DNA from: Niebla homalea
Taxonomy: Eukaryota; Ascomycota; Lecanoromycetes; Lecanorales; Ramalinaceae
DNA length: 64,000 bases
Reading direction: 5' to 3'
Assembly (NCBI GenBank): GCA_019925105.1
Contig: JAHGAU010000002.1
Location: 744,001 to 808,000 of the forward strand
The notes under the pieces: model-generated
What the model was told of the DNA's origin: nothing
Seen by the model: the letters and a program-made list of their open reading frames with translations, nothing else
The model's database searches: none
Program-made: the position numbers and the translations under genes
Shown here: in pieces, positions 1 through 10,982 of the stretch
How the letters are laid out: every line of letters begins with the position of its first letter
How positions within the stretch are numbered: position 1 is the stretch's first letter

Positions 1-512
1 TGAAGCTTTATTAATGATATTGCAATCAATCATAACGTGTACTGACGTAGAGAAATCTGAAAAAGTCCTTGAGTCGTACGTCCCACATGTGGATCCCTCC
101 GAGAACGTGATAGGCAAAGACAGAGGGAGTGATTAATCCGATGAGGCCCAACTGCTCCGGTCAGGAACACAGACGGAGTCACGAGTGGTGGTGCAAATGC
201 CTACCCAAGCCAGAACTATAACATCTGAGTGTGGTCAGAGCCAAGTGCTACAGATGGTGCGAGACATGAGGGTCAAGACTTACAATCTTCATATGCGATC
301 GACTTGATCAGCACCAATTTTGTATAAGACCGAATGAGGACGGCGAAGGTTCCAATTATCACGCAGACGGATAAGACTATGTCAGGAGCAGCATTGAGAG
401 TTACCGGGTCAACAAGGTTGGGCACAACGCCCGGAGGAGGTTTCGCAGCCGGCCCATTGAGTAGGTTGGCTTCCATCTGCTCGGGCGACTGATACGGGGA
501 AGGAGTTGCCAT
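1..512 (-). CDS. PTH11/rhodopsin-type integral membrane protein, 5' part (runs off the window)
   Basis: The reading from the ATG at 512 gives a short polar, proline-rich N-terminus, then a first membrane helix (ending LIRSYTKLVLI) followed by AYED, the usual end of the first segment in fungal rhodopsin-domain/PTH11-like receptors. A GTAAGT donor follows at 283. After an intron of about 125 bases the frame resumes near 157 with LGLIGLITPSVFAYHVLGG and then HMWDVRLKDFF, the conserved His-x-Trp-Asp-Val block. Known for the family: seven-helix plasma-membrane proteins, some acting in surface sensing. The remaining helices lie left of base 1. Oddity: with the obvious donor (phase 1) and the only AG close to the second exon (phase 0) the frames miss by one base, so either an unusual splice site is used or the gene is damaged. 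Family call fairly sure; exon ends not. Confidence 0.6.
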
Positions 513-1680
513 TGTATATGAGGATTTTCTCGGAGTCAAAATTAAGCACGTAAGTCTGCCCACAATAGTCGAACAGCAGATCGGGGTCCTATATGCGAGA
601 GCAATAGAGGAAAGCCTCCATCGACGAAACAAGGCTGGCGGTATACGATATGATGGGCAAGGGTTTTCTGCATGAGCACGCCTGCATGTCTTGAAACCTT
701 TTCGACCCTGAAGGGCATTGAATCGGGAAACTGGGTGGGCGATCATGAGTACATAGCTGCAGCCTTTCTCGATCACTTGCATACAGCTCAGTACCCTTTG
801 CGAGGACGGGCAATATTGGCTTCCAGCTTGATAATTAGGTCTTTCTTGTATCTCCCTTGGTTTTGCTTCTCCAGGACCTTCCGGAGACCCACAAAGCCTT
901 TGAACGTGAATACTTGATCGTTTATAAACGCACCATGGCAAGATTGTGCTATCCTGGGAAATTCAATTGCACGAGAACAGTATATGGCACAGACTGACAT
1001 TGTGGGGTAGAATGCACCCATCGAGTTTACCTTTGAATTGTGGGTGTAGAGGTCGCTGATCGCTTGGACCACATAAATCGAAGGGCGTCTGAAATATCGG
1101 TGTGACTGCAAGAAGAAGTACTTTGTGGCTCAGCAAAAGACTCCAATGGTAGCCACTGATCTGTAGGTGCCTCTACTGTCAATTTTGAAGATTAATCAAA
1201 GTAACCTCATGGATGCCGCCATTAGCTGCAGTGTATGGATGCCAACAACGAGTTGGATGACTGCTCGTAGGCTGGACAAACAGACGCGTGCTGGCCCAAC
1301 GAAAGACTTGACATCCTTGTCAATTAAGCAGGGTTTGAAAGAGGACGAAGGGACGGTCAGATGGTCAATGACATCTTATGGTCGCTGCTACCACAGTGTG
1401 ATAGGCACAGAGCACGAGGGGCACATGTGCAGCGGCGTGTTCTGTCCCCTTGGTCCTGTCCGTAGGAGCCATGCAAGCGGAACCAGCCACGAGTTTCGTC
1501 GATGCCAAGAACTACCTCATTTCGCAACGCTGCTCGGCAAGTTGTCTTTTCTTTCTAGGCTACAGCAAACACCATTGTAATTGCGCAAATCAATAAGAAC
1601 TTCTGAGATTCCACAGTCGACGCTTTAGTACCCTCCTCTGAGGCCTGACACTTTTTCGCGATCCTGTTCTCCGCCGAGCA
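513..1680. other. Intergenic, no supportable gene
   Basis: This is the shared upstream region of the divergent PTH11-like gene and TVP15. Several open frames of 70-140 codons exist on both strands, but none shows a recognisable motif, a signal peptide or splice sites that join frames into a sensible protein. A minus-strand stretch near 790-940 looks mildly protein-like but matches no family I know. Confidence 0.5.
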
Positions 1681-2401
1681 ATGGATTACTCAAACATCTT
1701 GTGAGCTTGCGCCTTCAACAACTCCCATGGCATTGCTTGATCGTGCATGACATTGTGTTAACGATCGGTCGCTCATCTCCAGTCGGCTGGTCAATCTAGG
1801 TGTGGGAGGCCTACTGATTTTTGGCGGCGTGTGTCAATTCTGGCCACATCATTTGTAAGGCATCCTTGCGCGCGATGCGCCCGGCGCGCCATACAACATA
1901 CACCCTCTGCTCACGTAGGGTGACAGTCAAGATATAATCATTGGGATCTATCTGATACTTTTCGGAGCTGGTATGTCCCTACGGATCGGCATGAATGGTG
2001 TCATCAAGAGCTAAACTTGTGGCTAGCGACACTGCTACTCGAGTTCCAGATCCCTTCATACATGTCAAGATGGGCACCTTTCCTCTTCAGCTTCCTGGGT
2101 CGTGGGATCTGTGAGTTACGCCATAAAGGATGAGTGGAAGAAAGGACTGCTGAACGATCATGCTAGTCTACGTTTTTACGGGCAGCATCACGCTTCATCG
2201 GGTATGTCTATCTTCCTGGCTTCAACCATGTTTTTGTATGATTTACTGAAACTTTCCTTAAAGCCTGTGCTCGGTATAGTGGCTGGTGCTGTAATAGTCG
2301 CTGTGGGCGTTGGCTATGCAGTCCTGGAGTTTATTCCTTCGATTGAGCCACCGCAAAATATGCGAGATGCTGGCGGAGACTGGGGTGCCGAACAAATATA
2401 A
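1681..2401 (+). CDS. TVP15: Golgi membrane protein TVP15 (COPI-associated family), six exons
   Basis: Exons 1681-1700, 1783-1854, 1927-1970, 2027-2110, 2167-2201 and 2264-2401 join in frame to a 130-residue protein; all five introns are GT-AG and 56-82 bases long. The product starts MDYSNIFRLVNL and has four hydrophobic segments at about residues 10-27, 33-50, 65-85 and 90-112. Family hallmarks include LLEFQIPS, FLFSFLGRGIFY and the C-terminal block EPPQNMRDAGGDWGAEQ. Known for the family (COPI_assoc): small tetraspanning proteins of late-Golgi vesicles, found with Tlg2-positive compartments in yeast. Length agrees with the yeast protein (about 140). The exons are so short that only the last is visible as an open frame. 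It lies upstream of, and on the same strand as, the GATA factor gene. Identification confident. Confidence 0.9.
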
Positions 2402-3838
2402 GTGACGGATGAGAGCGCAGATTGGTTGTCCAACAGAGATCTCATACCTATGCGGTCTCTCCCACACCCAAGGCTGACCCTACTCAATCGCATTGTGTGG
2501 TCCTGATTGGGGATTGCTGGCGGAACATACTTGCCAGTCAAATATTGATGAACACAACTCGTACTTTTGGCCAGGTGTTCCAATCAATGTAAGATAGACG
2601 GGAAGCAAGAGCATGAAACAGATGGTGCAGATTTCTGGAGCTTCAGCACCGCCAGCAGGGCCTTTAGCAGTCTAATGCAACATTTGTCGGGAAATTTCAT
2701 CTCTCGCGGAGAATTGAGCTGGGATTAAATTATCCACGTCTGCTCCGGTTTTTCCTATTTGAAAGCGCCGCGTGAATGGTGATAATTAAACGAGGGAAGG
2801 CTACTTTCATTGCCGTGTTAGGAAAGGAGGCTTTTTGGTGGCAGAGAAGGCTTGACAAATCTGGATATCTTATCGAGATCTACAGCCAATTAGATGACAG
2901 TGAAAAGCGATTTTCAACCCGATCGCATTCTGATGGCACTTCTTACCAGAGGTCGAATCCTGAGCCTCATTGACAAAGTCCAGAATCTTACCCAAACTCC
3001 CTCTTCTCTAGGTAGGTAGGTCGTGAGAGACACCAAATGTGGGCATACAAGTCCAATGAAGAAGTTAGGCCGGCTATCATATAAGCGGAGATATACGGTC
3101 CGTAAGCGGATGGGAGCGCGATCCATGATCACCAACTCTAAATATCGTCACTGGTCAGATAGGATAGAGATATGAATGTGAAAGTCTCACGTAATACCGA
3201 TCCAAATGATCACGAATTCAATAGGAGACTGTGAGCAGTCCCACGAGACTTTACGATGTTCATTCTGATCGACGTGTGGCAGAGAAGTTGACTAGTGCTT
3301 CCGCAAGGTACCCTAGGTCCCTAAGTACTTTTCGGGACGTTGAATCTGCTCCTCCACGTGGAATCTGTCAAGTCTGTGTAGCTACAGATGTTCGTACTTG
3401 GGTTTTTATAGCGCTATACTTGTTCGAACTTATCGACATGCTGCGAAGTACCTCGAAACTAACACCCAAAGCTGCCTAAAGGACTCTTTGCGGCTATCCT
3501 ATAGGACAAGCGTGGTCGGATCTAGCCAACGGTAACTTCTTATCCTTCCAACCTCGAGCTGGTCGTCCAGTATCTCGATAACTTTGACAAGAAGTGGGCT
3601 CATGGCTTACTGCATCTCAGACCATCTGAGCGTCTAGTACTCGGATCCTAGTAACGACTGCTGCCGGCCCCTCCGTGAATCTCTCATCACAAATTGCCCT
3701 TTCCAGGTTGCCTGGCGCCTGATCGCTCTCTGTACCATCGGCAGGAGCTCTCCTACATTTGGACATACCTGTTGTCTTCGCGGATCCATGTTTGACTCAG
3801 CATGTTCAATTAGCAGGACTTGATCCGGTTTCAGAGCA
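2402..3838. other. Intergenic: long upstream region of the GATA factor gene
   Basis: No gene could be supported here; the open frames are short and featureless. The region probably holds the 3' end of the TVP15 transcript and the promoter and 5' leader of the siderophore regulator. CCAAT boxes occur near 2580, 2886 and 3051. Long leaders are common for fungal regulators. Confidence 0.5.
3158..3172 (+). promoter_or_regulatory. Cluster of three GATA motifs upstream of the GATA factor gene
   Basis: GATAGGATAGAGATA contains GATA three times in 15 bases, about 670 bases before the sreA start codon. SRE-type repressors bind ATCWGATAA; none of these three is a full match, so autoregulation is only a possibility. 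Confidence 0.25.
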
Positions 3839-5848
3839 ATGATGTCAACGCAAGAGATACCCGCTCAACATCTGCCTCACCACAACAGCTCGGTATCAGG
3901 TCCACTGTCGGACTTGCAGATAAGCGAGCAATCTGCGTGCCGCTTGCAAGAATCTCACCGCGGCGAGCAACAGAATGGAGCTCCGGTATCCCCGCACCCC
4001 TCTCAGGCCTCTCATCTTCTGCAAAGTGAGACAACGAACGAATCTCCCCGGAATGGACACTCAGAGCACATGAACCATGCGGAGAGGTGTTCGCCGCCGC
4101 CGCCAAAGAATCAGTCCGACCTTCATTACCCGCCCATAAATAATCCAACCACCATGGAGCAGACTTGCAGGTAAGATCTTGGGAAATCCCGCTAAACCTG
4201 CAAACGTGGTCGGTGGCTAAGTATCACTACAGCAATTGCGGCACACATCAAACTCCTCTCTGGCGCAGGTCGCCTACTGGATCTACCATATGCAATGCCT
4301 GCGGACTTTACTTCAAAGCTCGGAACACCTCCCGCCCTACCAACCTCAAGCGACCTCATTCTGCCTCTGTTTCCGCGAACGGGTCTGACATTGATACTCA
4401 AGATTTACGTCAACGAAGCGTTTCACCTCGAGGAATGGAGTCGCAGCACAGGTCAGCATACGTATCAGCTAGTCAAGTCCCCAAGGGCACCTGTCCCGGC
4501 GGAGGTCATTGCAATGGAACTGGAGGCGCTGATGGTTGCAACGGCTGCCCAGCCTACAATAATCGAGTCGCAAAACAGACCCAGGTACACGTTCCCCAAA
4601 TGGCTGCCACGCCACCGCAATACGAACAACCAGGTCATGGGGATCCATACAAATTGTATACCTCGCAAGAGGGCAATTCTCCCAGGCCATCCATTTCAGA
4701 TTCCACAGCTGGCGGCTCAGCGAGTACGAATATGGTTCTCTCATGTCAGAATTGTGGCACCACAATCACTCCGCTCTGGCGTCGAGATGAAGCAGGTCGA
4801 ACTATCTGCAACGCATGCGGTATATATCTGAAGCAAAGGTATCAAAAATTCTGCTGATCATCCTTTAGGTCTTTACCATAAACTCCATGGTGTTCACCGG
4901 CCCGTGGCAATGAAGAAGTCTGTCATCAAGCGAAGGAAACGGGTAGTTCCTGCAGCCAATGAACCCGAAGCAAGTACGCTGAATCAAAACTCGTTCACGA
5001 TTTCGCCATCCCCTCAGCCGAATCAGCTCGACATCCAACAGACCATGAGAAAGCGCATAAGTTCATCCACCGATCATCACAGCCCGCTCGATGTTCACTC
5101 GAGCCAGCATCTCTTTGAACCTCTGGACCTACGCAATGGACAGCGACGGCCTTCAACCGTGCAAGCGGGGAACGGCCAACATGTTGATACATTTCAGCAA
5201 CACTGTCCAGTCGATCATCAACAACAATATGAACCTCCTCCCATAGGCGTTGACTTCACTGGCTATCAGCTCAATAAGAGCAACGGCAGGCGGCCATCCG
5301 GTCAGCCTCCACCGCCAGCGGCCCAACAACAACATTTGCCACCTGTCTCTAGTCTGGACCCCGAAGCTTGGACACGCACGTCTGGGGATGATTCACAAAC
5401 TCGCCTGTCTCCTTTTCCAGCCACACGGAAACGCTCTCGCTCGACCAGTGAAAGGACACCACCTTCTCCTTCAGCACCCACCAATGCCAATGACCCAAAT
5501 CGAACCGGTCGCCTCTCCTCGATTTCGCAGCTACTAAATGCGCCCGAGAAAGCGAACATCGTCGCAGACGTTCCGATAGACCCACATCTCTCCACCCTTC
5601 CACCTCATCTCCAACAGCACAGGCATTCGACACCAATAACCCATCATCCGCAAAATATGCTTGGCATCACACCTGGTCAAGCAGGTATGCGGCGCGGGGA
5701 TACTCCTCGGCAAAGCACAAGCAGTGACCCTGGGGGCTGGGAGATCATCGAGAAGAAGGCACGATTACGGAAAGAGGCCGACCAAATGAGAGAACTGCTG
5801 CGCAGTAAAGAAAGGGAGATTGAAGACTTGGATAGAGCTTACGGATGA
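3839..5848 (+). CDS. sreA: GATA-type siderophore/iron repressor (SreA/SRE family)
   Basis: Exons 3839-4170, 4233-4819 and 4869-5848 give 632 residues. Two GATA fingers are present, both C-x2-C-x17-C-x2-C: the first begins [14 protein letters not shown] (around residue 110), the second [14 protein letters not shown]. Between them lies the cysteine-rich block [20 protein letters not shown] that marks SRE/URBS1-type iron regulators and distinguishes them from nitrogen GATA factors. The second intron interrupts finger two after NACG; splicing restores [20 protein letters not shown] and the basic tail KRRKRVVP. The C-terminus (about 600-628) is a short coiled coil rich in Lys/Glu/Arg. Known role: in iron-replete cells it represses siderophore synthesis and high-affinity uptake genes and hapX; the Cys-rich block is thought to sense iron. 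Two ATGs (3839 and 3842) start the frame; either may be used. Very sure of family. Confidence 0.93.
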
Positions 5849-6070
5849 GTTCACAGCAAAACGAGCCACGACCAGGGAGAGCGTTTGCGATGTACTAGCG
5901 TTTCACGAAGGTGTACATAAGTGAGGACATTGGAGGGATTGGAAAGGAATTAGGGTGTACATATGGATCATGAAGCGCTCGATGTACAGATGAGGACCTG
6001 GGCAGGCAAATGTCATGCTTAGCCAGCTCAACACTCCGACGTAGCCTTTACGGCTGCAATCTTGGTATCT
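5849..6070. other. Convergent 3' gap between sreA and MRPS12
   Basis: The two stop codons face each other 222 bases apart; the 3' untranslated ends of both transcripts must fit or overlap here. No other feature is visible. Confidence 0.5.
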
Positions 6071-7031
6071 TCATGTAGCCACAGATTTGGGCTTCTTGGT
6101 CCCGTATTTCGATCTTGCAGTGATCCTGTTGCCAACGCCTCCCTGGGTGCATCACGATTCCTTAGCAAATCCGTCCCTGAATCCTGCGAACGACGGGAGC
6201 ACTCACCAAATCCATGGCTCCTCGCACAAGATGATATCTTACTCCCGGACAATCCTGGCTTCTTCCGCCACGAACCAGCACGACCGAATGCTGCTGGACA
6301 TTGTGGCCTTCACCAGGGATGTAGCACGTAACCAGTCGGCCCTGCGAAGACAAGAAAACATCCCGTCAGTATGTTTTCGCATCCGCCAATGATCGAAGCC
6401 GGTCAAGGCTCGACTGATTGCCAGCAGATGAGGCCCCCTTGCGCCGTTCAATCGCGTCCCCACCCCCATCATTGCCCGCTCCGAGTACACAAAACGTCCA
6501 CATCATCCATCAAGCCCCCACAATCGCGAAATTTCTCCCATGTTCATTCTTGTGCCCCCCACCATGATCGAAACACCAGCACCCCCTTTGCCAAGACTCC
6601 GCGACACCTCCCCCCCCCCTCCCCCTCCTCTTTTCCCCCCAAGAATCAGAAATTTCGCGACTCACCGAGCTCAACCTCACTTTCGCCACCTTCCTCTCCG
6701 CGGAATTCGGCTTCTTCGGCTTCATGATGCTCACCTTCAAGCAGACCGCCTTCATGTGCGGTCGATCGACCAGCGCGGGGGATACGGGGTGGCGAGCCCG
6801 GGCGGGCTGGCGCGGGCGGCGGAGGACCTGCATCAGCGTTGCAGGGCGCGGGGTCGAGGTCTGGAATGCGCGGAGGCAGGAGGTGGTGGTGGATGATGAT
6901 GAGGGGGTGACTCCTCTGGATATTATTGTTCTGGGGGGGCGGGTGCGAGGACCGGTGGAGAGGGTGCGGGAGGGGAGGAGGCTCGGCAAGAGGAAGGGGA
7001 GGCGGGTTAGGGAGGTGGAGGCGTGGGCCAT
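6071..7031 (-). CDS. MRPS12: Mitochondrial small-subunit ribosomal protein uS12m
   Basis: Exons 7031-6666, 6341-6207 and 6142-6071 (transcription order) give 190 residues. The first 60-70 residues are Ser/Thr/Arg/Pro-rich without acids, a typical mitochondrial presequence. The mature part carries TLMQVLRR, the [18 protein letters not shown] core of S12, [21 protein letters not shown] and the C-terminal [19 protein letters not shown]. All three exon joins are phase 0, and the last restores the canonical DLGGVGNR, which the unspliced frame lacks. S12 sits at the decoding centre of the small subunit; the KPNSA and PGEGHN loops contact the A-site rRNA and are where streptomycin resistance changes fall in bacteria. 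Convergent with sreA; about 310 bases separate its start from the end of the next minus-strand gene. Confident. Confidence 0.93.
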
Positions 7032-7344
7032 GTTGATGTTGGATTGAACCGCAGAGGCAGAGATCGGGATCGAGGATGGGATGGTGGAAGGTTGATTCCC
7101 AGCAGTAGATGATGATGGAGCTCGAAATCTCCTAGACGGGGCTAGTGAAGCAAGACCGCCAAGGCCAAATCTTGAAACGCGTGTAGAGCGCGGTTGCTTC
7201 TAAGACCTTGTCATGGACTTCACCTTTTATCGCAAATATTTTCTCACTTGCACTGGAGGAGTCTATAGCTCTCTATATGTCTCTATACGTTCTATAGTCC
7301 CAGTATACCTCTGGATTGCAACACATGAAAGGAGCTCAAACGTC

Positions 7345-8411
7345 TTACTTCTCTTCCTGTTTTGCCTTCTCTGCGGATTCGGCTGCAACGTCTTGGACCG
7401 TCGTCTTTCCCTCCAAGATGGCTTTGGTGGTAGCCATGATCGATTTCCAGTCTTTGAATGTTGTGAAAGGGATGCCTTGTTTTTGACAATAGACCACAAG
7501 GTCATAACCCTCCTTTGCGAAGAGGAGGTCTGTTTCTTTTGCAGCCGATAAGTCGGACACACCTAGAAGGCTCTGTGAGCAAGTTTCACGGCTGAGTGAG
7601 CTGCGATAGGATTTTGCTTACCATCACCGGCGTACAGCATGACAGGTTTCGGTTCCTCTGGATGGGCCTCGAAATACTTTGCGTAGGGCCGGATCGTCAA
7701 GCTTTTGTCATGCCCGAATCCACTGTCATCATGAAACTGAATCTGCCATCCGCCCTCCTCTTCCTTCTTCTTGGGTGGTCGATCCACCACCTCGTTGCTC
7801 ACGATCTCAATGTCATTTGCCTCGGGTCCGATGAGATGAACAAGAAGACCTCGAATGATCGGGGTCATTCCGCTGCTGAGCACAATCACAGGGACACCCA
7901 CTTGACGCGACCATTGGTAGAAGTCATTGAAATAAGGGTCCAACTTGATGTTTTCGCACAAAAGGCGGATGCATTCCGGAAAGGGATGCGTGACAGAGTC
8001 CATCATATCCTGAAAGGACTCCCTGCAGAACTTGTTAGCTTGGCATTTTGGCACCAAGACTATTCCATTGGTGCTCACCGAAAGGTCACCTTCTCATGCA
8101 GGGTGTCCAAGTTGCCTTGCCTCCTCTACAGCAGGCATGAGATTGGGAATGGCAATTCGCATCAGGCAGGCAGCTTACCTTCTGCTCCCCAAAGCCGAGG
8201 TTATCGGTCTATGGACAGAGTGAGCTACACGGGATTGCGCTCGGGGTTGGCCGCATCCTACCATCCAGTCATTGCCTTGACCCCTGGATCAGCACGCGAG
8301 ATCAAGGTGGGTCATCTTGTTCGCCTTACTGTCTTTGAGCGTGATTGTGCCATCAAAATCGGTGAAGAAGATGATTTTCGGCTTGGCTTCCAAGGTCTGT
8401 GGGAAAGGCAT
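7345..8411 (-). CDS. HAD-superfamily phosphatase (YNL010W/Pyp1-like, phosphoserine-phosphatase fold)
   Basis: Six exons, 8411-8330, 8275-8262, 8208-8179, 8125-8079, 8022-7622 and 7562-7345, join in frame to 263 residues. The start MPFPQTLEAKPKIIFFTDFDGT carries HAD motif I, DxDGT, with the nucleophile Asp. Then come DNLGFGEQK, FRESFQDMMDSV, VIVLSSGM (motif II Ser) and MLYAGDGVSDLSAA (motif IV GDGxSD). Exon two is only 14 bases and its intron has a GTAGGA donor, but the join restores LKDSNDWMTDNLGFG. Fungal relatives are variously called phosphoserine phosphatase, MtnX-like or haloacid dehalogenase; the yeast member is reported as a polyol-phosphate phosphatase. The substrate cannot be read from sequence. 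It shares a 566-base divergent promoter with the F-box gene. A 275-codon open frame on the opposite strand is a shadow. Confidence 0.88.
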
Positions 8412-8977
8412 TTTGCTGTTTGATTGCGCCAGCGATTGTGACAATTTGTCGGCCTTCTGAGGGCGGCGACAGATTCAACAGTGAAGACCCTGAAGGAATA
8501 TCAAAAAGAAAAATCCGGTCGCTAAGACCTCAAATGCCTAGATGCGGCAACCGAGTGGGGCCTAAAAGACTGCGGGTGCCAATAGGCGGAGGTTGGAGTA
8601 CCAGGCGTGGGCATCATTGGTGGGGGTTTGAAGCTACGTTGTCTTGGCAGCTGGTTACTTGCACTGGGAGGCAAAACAAAACGGAGTGTTGCTCCGGGCG
8701 GGAGGAGGTCTAAGCTGCAGGATACGCCAAGCCCCGACAATCTTCCCCCGCACTTGATGCACATGTCGGTTTTCGGCTGATCTGTTCAGTCCCTGCGTAA
8801 AATGCGTGACGAACGCGATATGGATGACAAAAGCCGTGTCTGGCTCTTGCAGGTCAGCTTTGTCGATCCCCTGAAAAAGGTATTCAAGATCTCAAGTCGC
8901 CTCCTTCTCCTTTGCCCCCTCTCTTAATCCCCATCAAGATCTCACGGGTCCTGCTTTCAGTGCTACGCGTCGCCAAC
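8412..8977. promoter_or_regulatory. Divergent promoter region, HAD phosphatase / F-box gene
   Basis: No gene is supportable between the two start codons. CT-rich stretches at about 8900-8925, just before the F-box gene, resemble the pyrimidine tracts found near fungal transcription starts. The open frames here carry no motif. Confidence 0.4.
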
Positions 8978-10328
8978 ATGTCGTTAACAGCGTTGCCAAG
9001 CGAACTTATCTTTGAAATCGCTGACCTCATCAGTCGCACCGCTCCAAGAGATATCGAGGAATTTGGGCGCTCATGCCGTCGCGTGAGAGGCGCAACTATT
9101 CCCCTGATCAAGGAACATCGAAAGCTCCTTCGCCAGTACACGAAACTCAATGTGAACAACGCTGAGGCTGCCAAATTCCTTTACGAGATTGCCAAGCGAC
9201 CATGGGTGGCTTTCTATCCTCATTCTGTCGAGGTGTCTGCGAATCGCAATTGGCGCACCTTCGAGAAAACTGGCTTGCGCAAGCAGATCAATCTTGTAGA
9301 AGATGTCAGAAGCAAGCGAGCTACCGTTGATGATGAAGATCTTGAGACCGTGATACTTCGATCCGGCTTCATTGCCACTCAGGACGTCCATGTCTGGATG
9401 AAAGCCATAGACAATGGAGACGAAGACTACTTGTTCGCCTTGCTCCTGGCATCTCTCCCGAATCTCAGCAGGTTCACCATCCGACTAGACACCAACAAGA
9501 TGGAAAAAGTGAAGGACATGCTTCGCGCAATCAAACGGGAATGGCCGAGGCGCCAAGCACTGTCAAACTTGAGGACTGTCGACGTGATAGGCCGGGAGGG
9601 GGCAAGCGAATGCGATCTGGAAGCGTTCCCCCTTTTCGCTACCATACCGGGTGTGCAATACCTTCGCGGAAGCGTGAGTGACTCCCCTGTATCGATGATC
9701 TTGTGATGCATGCTAAAGCATTGTGTGGTATGTACAGAACCTCATGGGCATGTATCGTGAATGTTATCGTGATGGTTGGCTTTCATACCCTGGCGCGACT
9801 TCGTCCATTACCAGCATCTCACTCGAGGCCTGTGGCATGTCCGTCGAAGGCCTCGAGACCCTCATGAAATCTCTGCGGAACCTCAAACACTTCCGTTACG
9901 TCGCTCACCGTGCTGGCTGGGGTACGCACAGCGTTTCTTCGTTCCTGAAAAATGCACATGATACGCTCCAGACTCTCGAGCTCTCGACAGGCGCGGGAAG
10001 CTCGCGATATGTCGGATCGCTGAGAGCATTTACCGCCCTGGAGCATGTAACCCTTGACACAGACATGCTCATGAAGAACAAAAAGATGCAGCGCTTTGTA
10101 GACCTGATGCCGGCCAGTATCACGACCTGCACTATCGCTGGAAACAATCTGACCAAGCCGATGGCTGACTTGCTCCTGGCTGAGCTGTTCCGCCCAAGCT
10201 TTCACTACCCCTACTTGAAGAGCATCTTTGCCGAAGATTCCTGGGGCAAAAGGAACATTGGGCAGGACAGGTTGAAGTTTCAGAAAGAGTTTCACAAGCA
10301 GACCACTTGGATGCAGCGCTATCGATGA
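8978..10328 (+). CDS. F-box domain protein, substrate unknown
   Basis: Exons 8978-9673 and 9738-10328 give 428 residues. The start at 8978 (MSLTALPSELIFEIADLI) places the F-box at residues 3-45 (LPSELIFEIADLI, then FGRSCRRVRGATIPLI); an in-frame ATG 66 bases upstream would add a non-conserved leader. The remainder is a weakly repetitive Leu-rich region, for example SLEACGMSVEGLETLMKSL and LRNLKHFRYV, resembling the degenerate leucine-rich repeats of fungal F-box proteins. By family such proteins link a target to the SCF ubiquitin ligase through Skp1; the target is unknown. The intron is 64 bases with a GTGAGT donor and TACAG acceptor. F-box genes of this kind are numerous and fast-evolving in ascomycetes. 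Domain call good, function open. Confidence 0.85.
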
Positions 10329-10982
10329 TGCAATTGACCATGAAAGCTTGGTCAAGTCAGTTCAACACCACTCAATCACTCCTATGGGAAGAGGAGGAGA
10401 CCGATCTCGAAGAGGCGGGTGCTGCACAAAGGCTTCAATGCGCTGTGAGCCATTCACATGGTTGTGCTGCCTATAAGGTATGGTCATGCAAGGTATCACT
10501 TGCACTTTGGGATCGTCAGGAAGAGAGCTGTTCCAACCGCAACGCCGATACTTTCTACATTCAGGTAAGTATTCGAGCCGGTGCTTGGAGGCCTCACTGC
10601 CCATGACGCTTCATGAGTCATGATCCGTGCGGGAGCGAGGCATCACGGTTTGGTAAATGAATGCGCGGGCGCAGTCAAGGCAAAAGACGTGGGATTTCCA
10701 TCCCCTTTTCAACAAGTTTCAGGGCTTGGAGTCCTACTTGTACTATATGATAGACACAAGGAAAGTCACACGAGCTGTTTCTCTCAATTCATGATGACTG
10801 ATGCCACTGTTGTCCGTCGTTCAGATTCTTCCCCACCACAGTTCAAGCGCTTTCCACTTATCCACCTTGGCCCATCCCCTCACTTTTCACTCCAAATTCC
10901 CAAAATTCCAATCTAATATCACTTTTCCCCCTCCATCTCTTCCCCTCCTCACTAACTAACATCCCCCCCCCCTTCTTCACCC
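10329..10982. other. Intergenic, no supportable gene
   Basis: Only short frames without motifs are present. From about 10,900 the sequence turns into C-rich, low-complexity DNA that leads into the next entry. Confidence 0.45.

Noticed and set aside
273..941. 222-codon minus-strand open frame read from its first ATG
   Set aside because: Only its last 76 codons (from the ATG at 512) look like protein of the PTH11 type; the upstream part is unlike any protein and is probably leader.
1167..1580. 137-codon plus-strand frame
   Set aside because: No motif, no splice partner, composition like intergenic DNA.
7596..8423. 275-codon plus-strand open frame
   Set aside because: It is antisense to the HAD phosphatase, whose spliced minus-strand product carries all expected HAD motifs; the plus frame has none.
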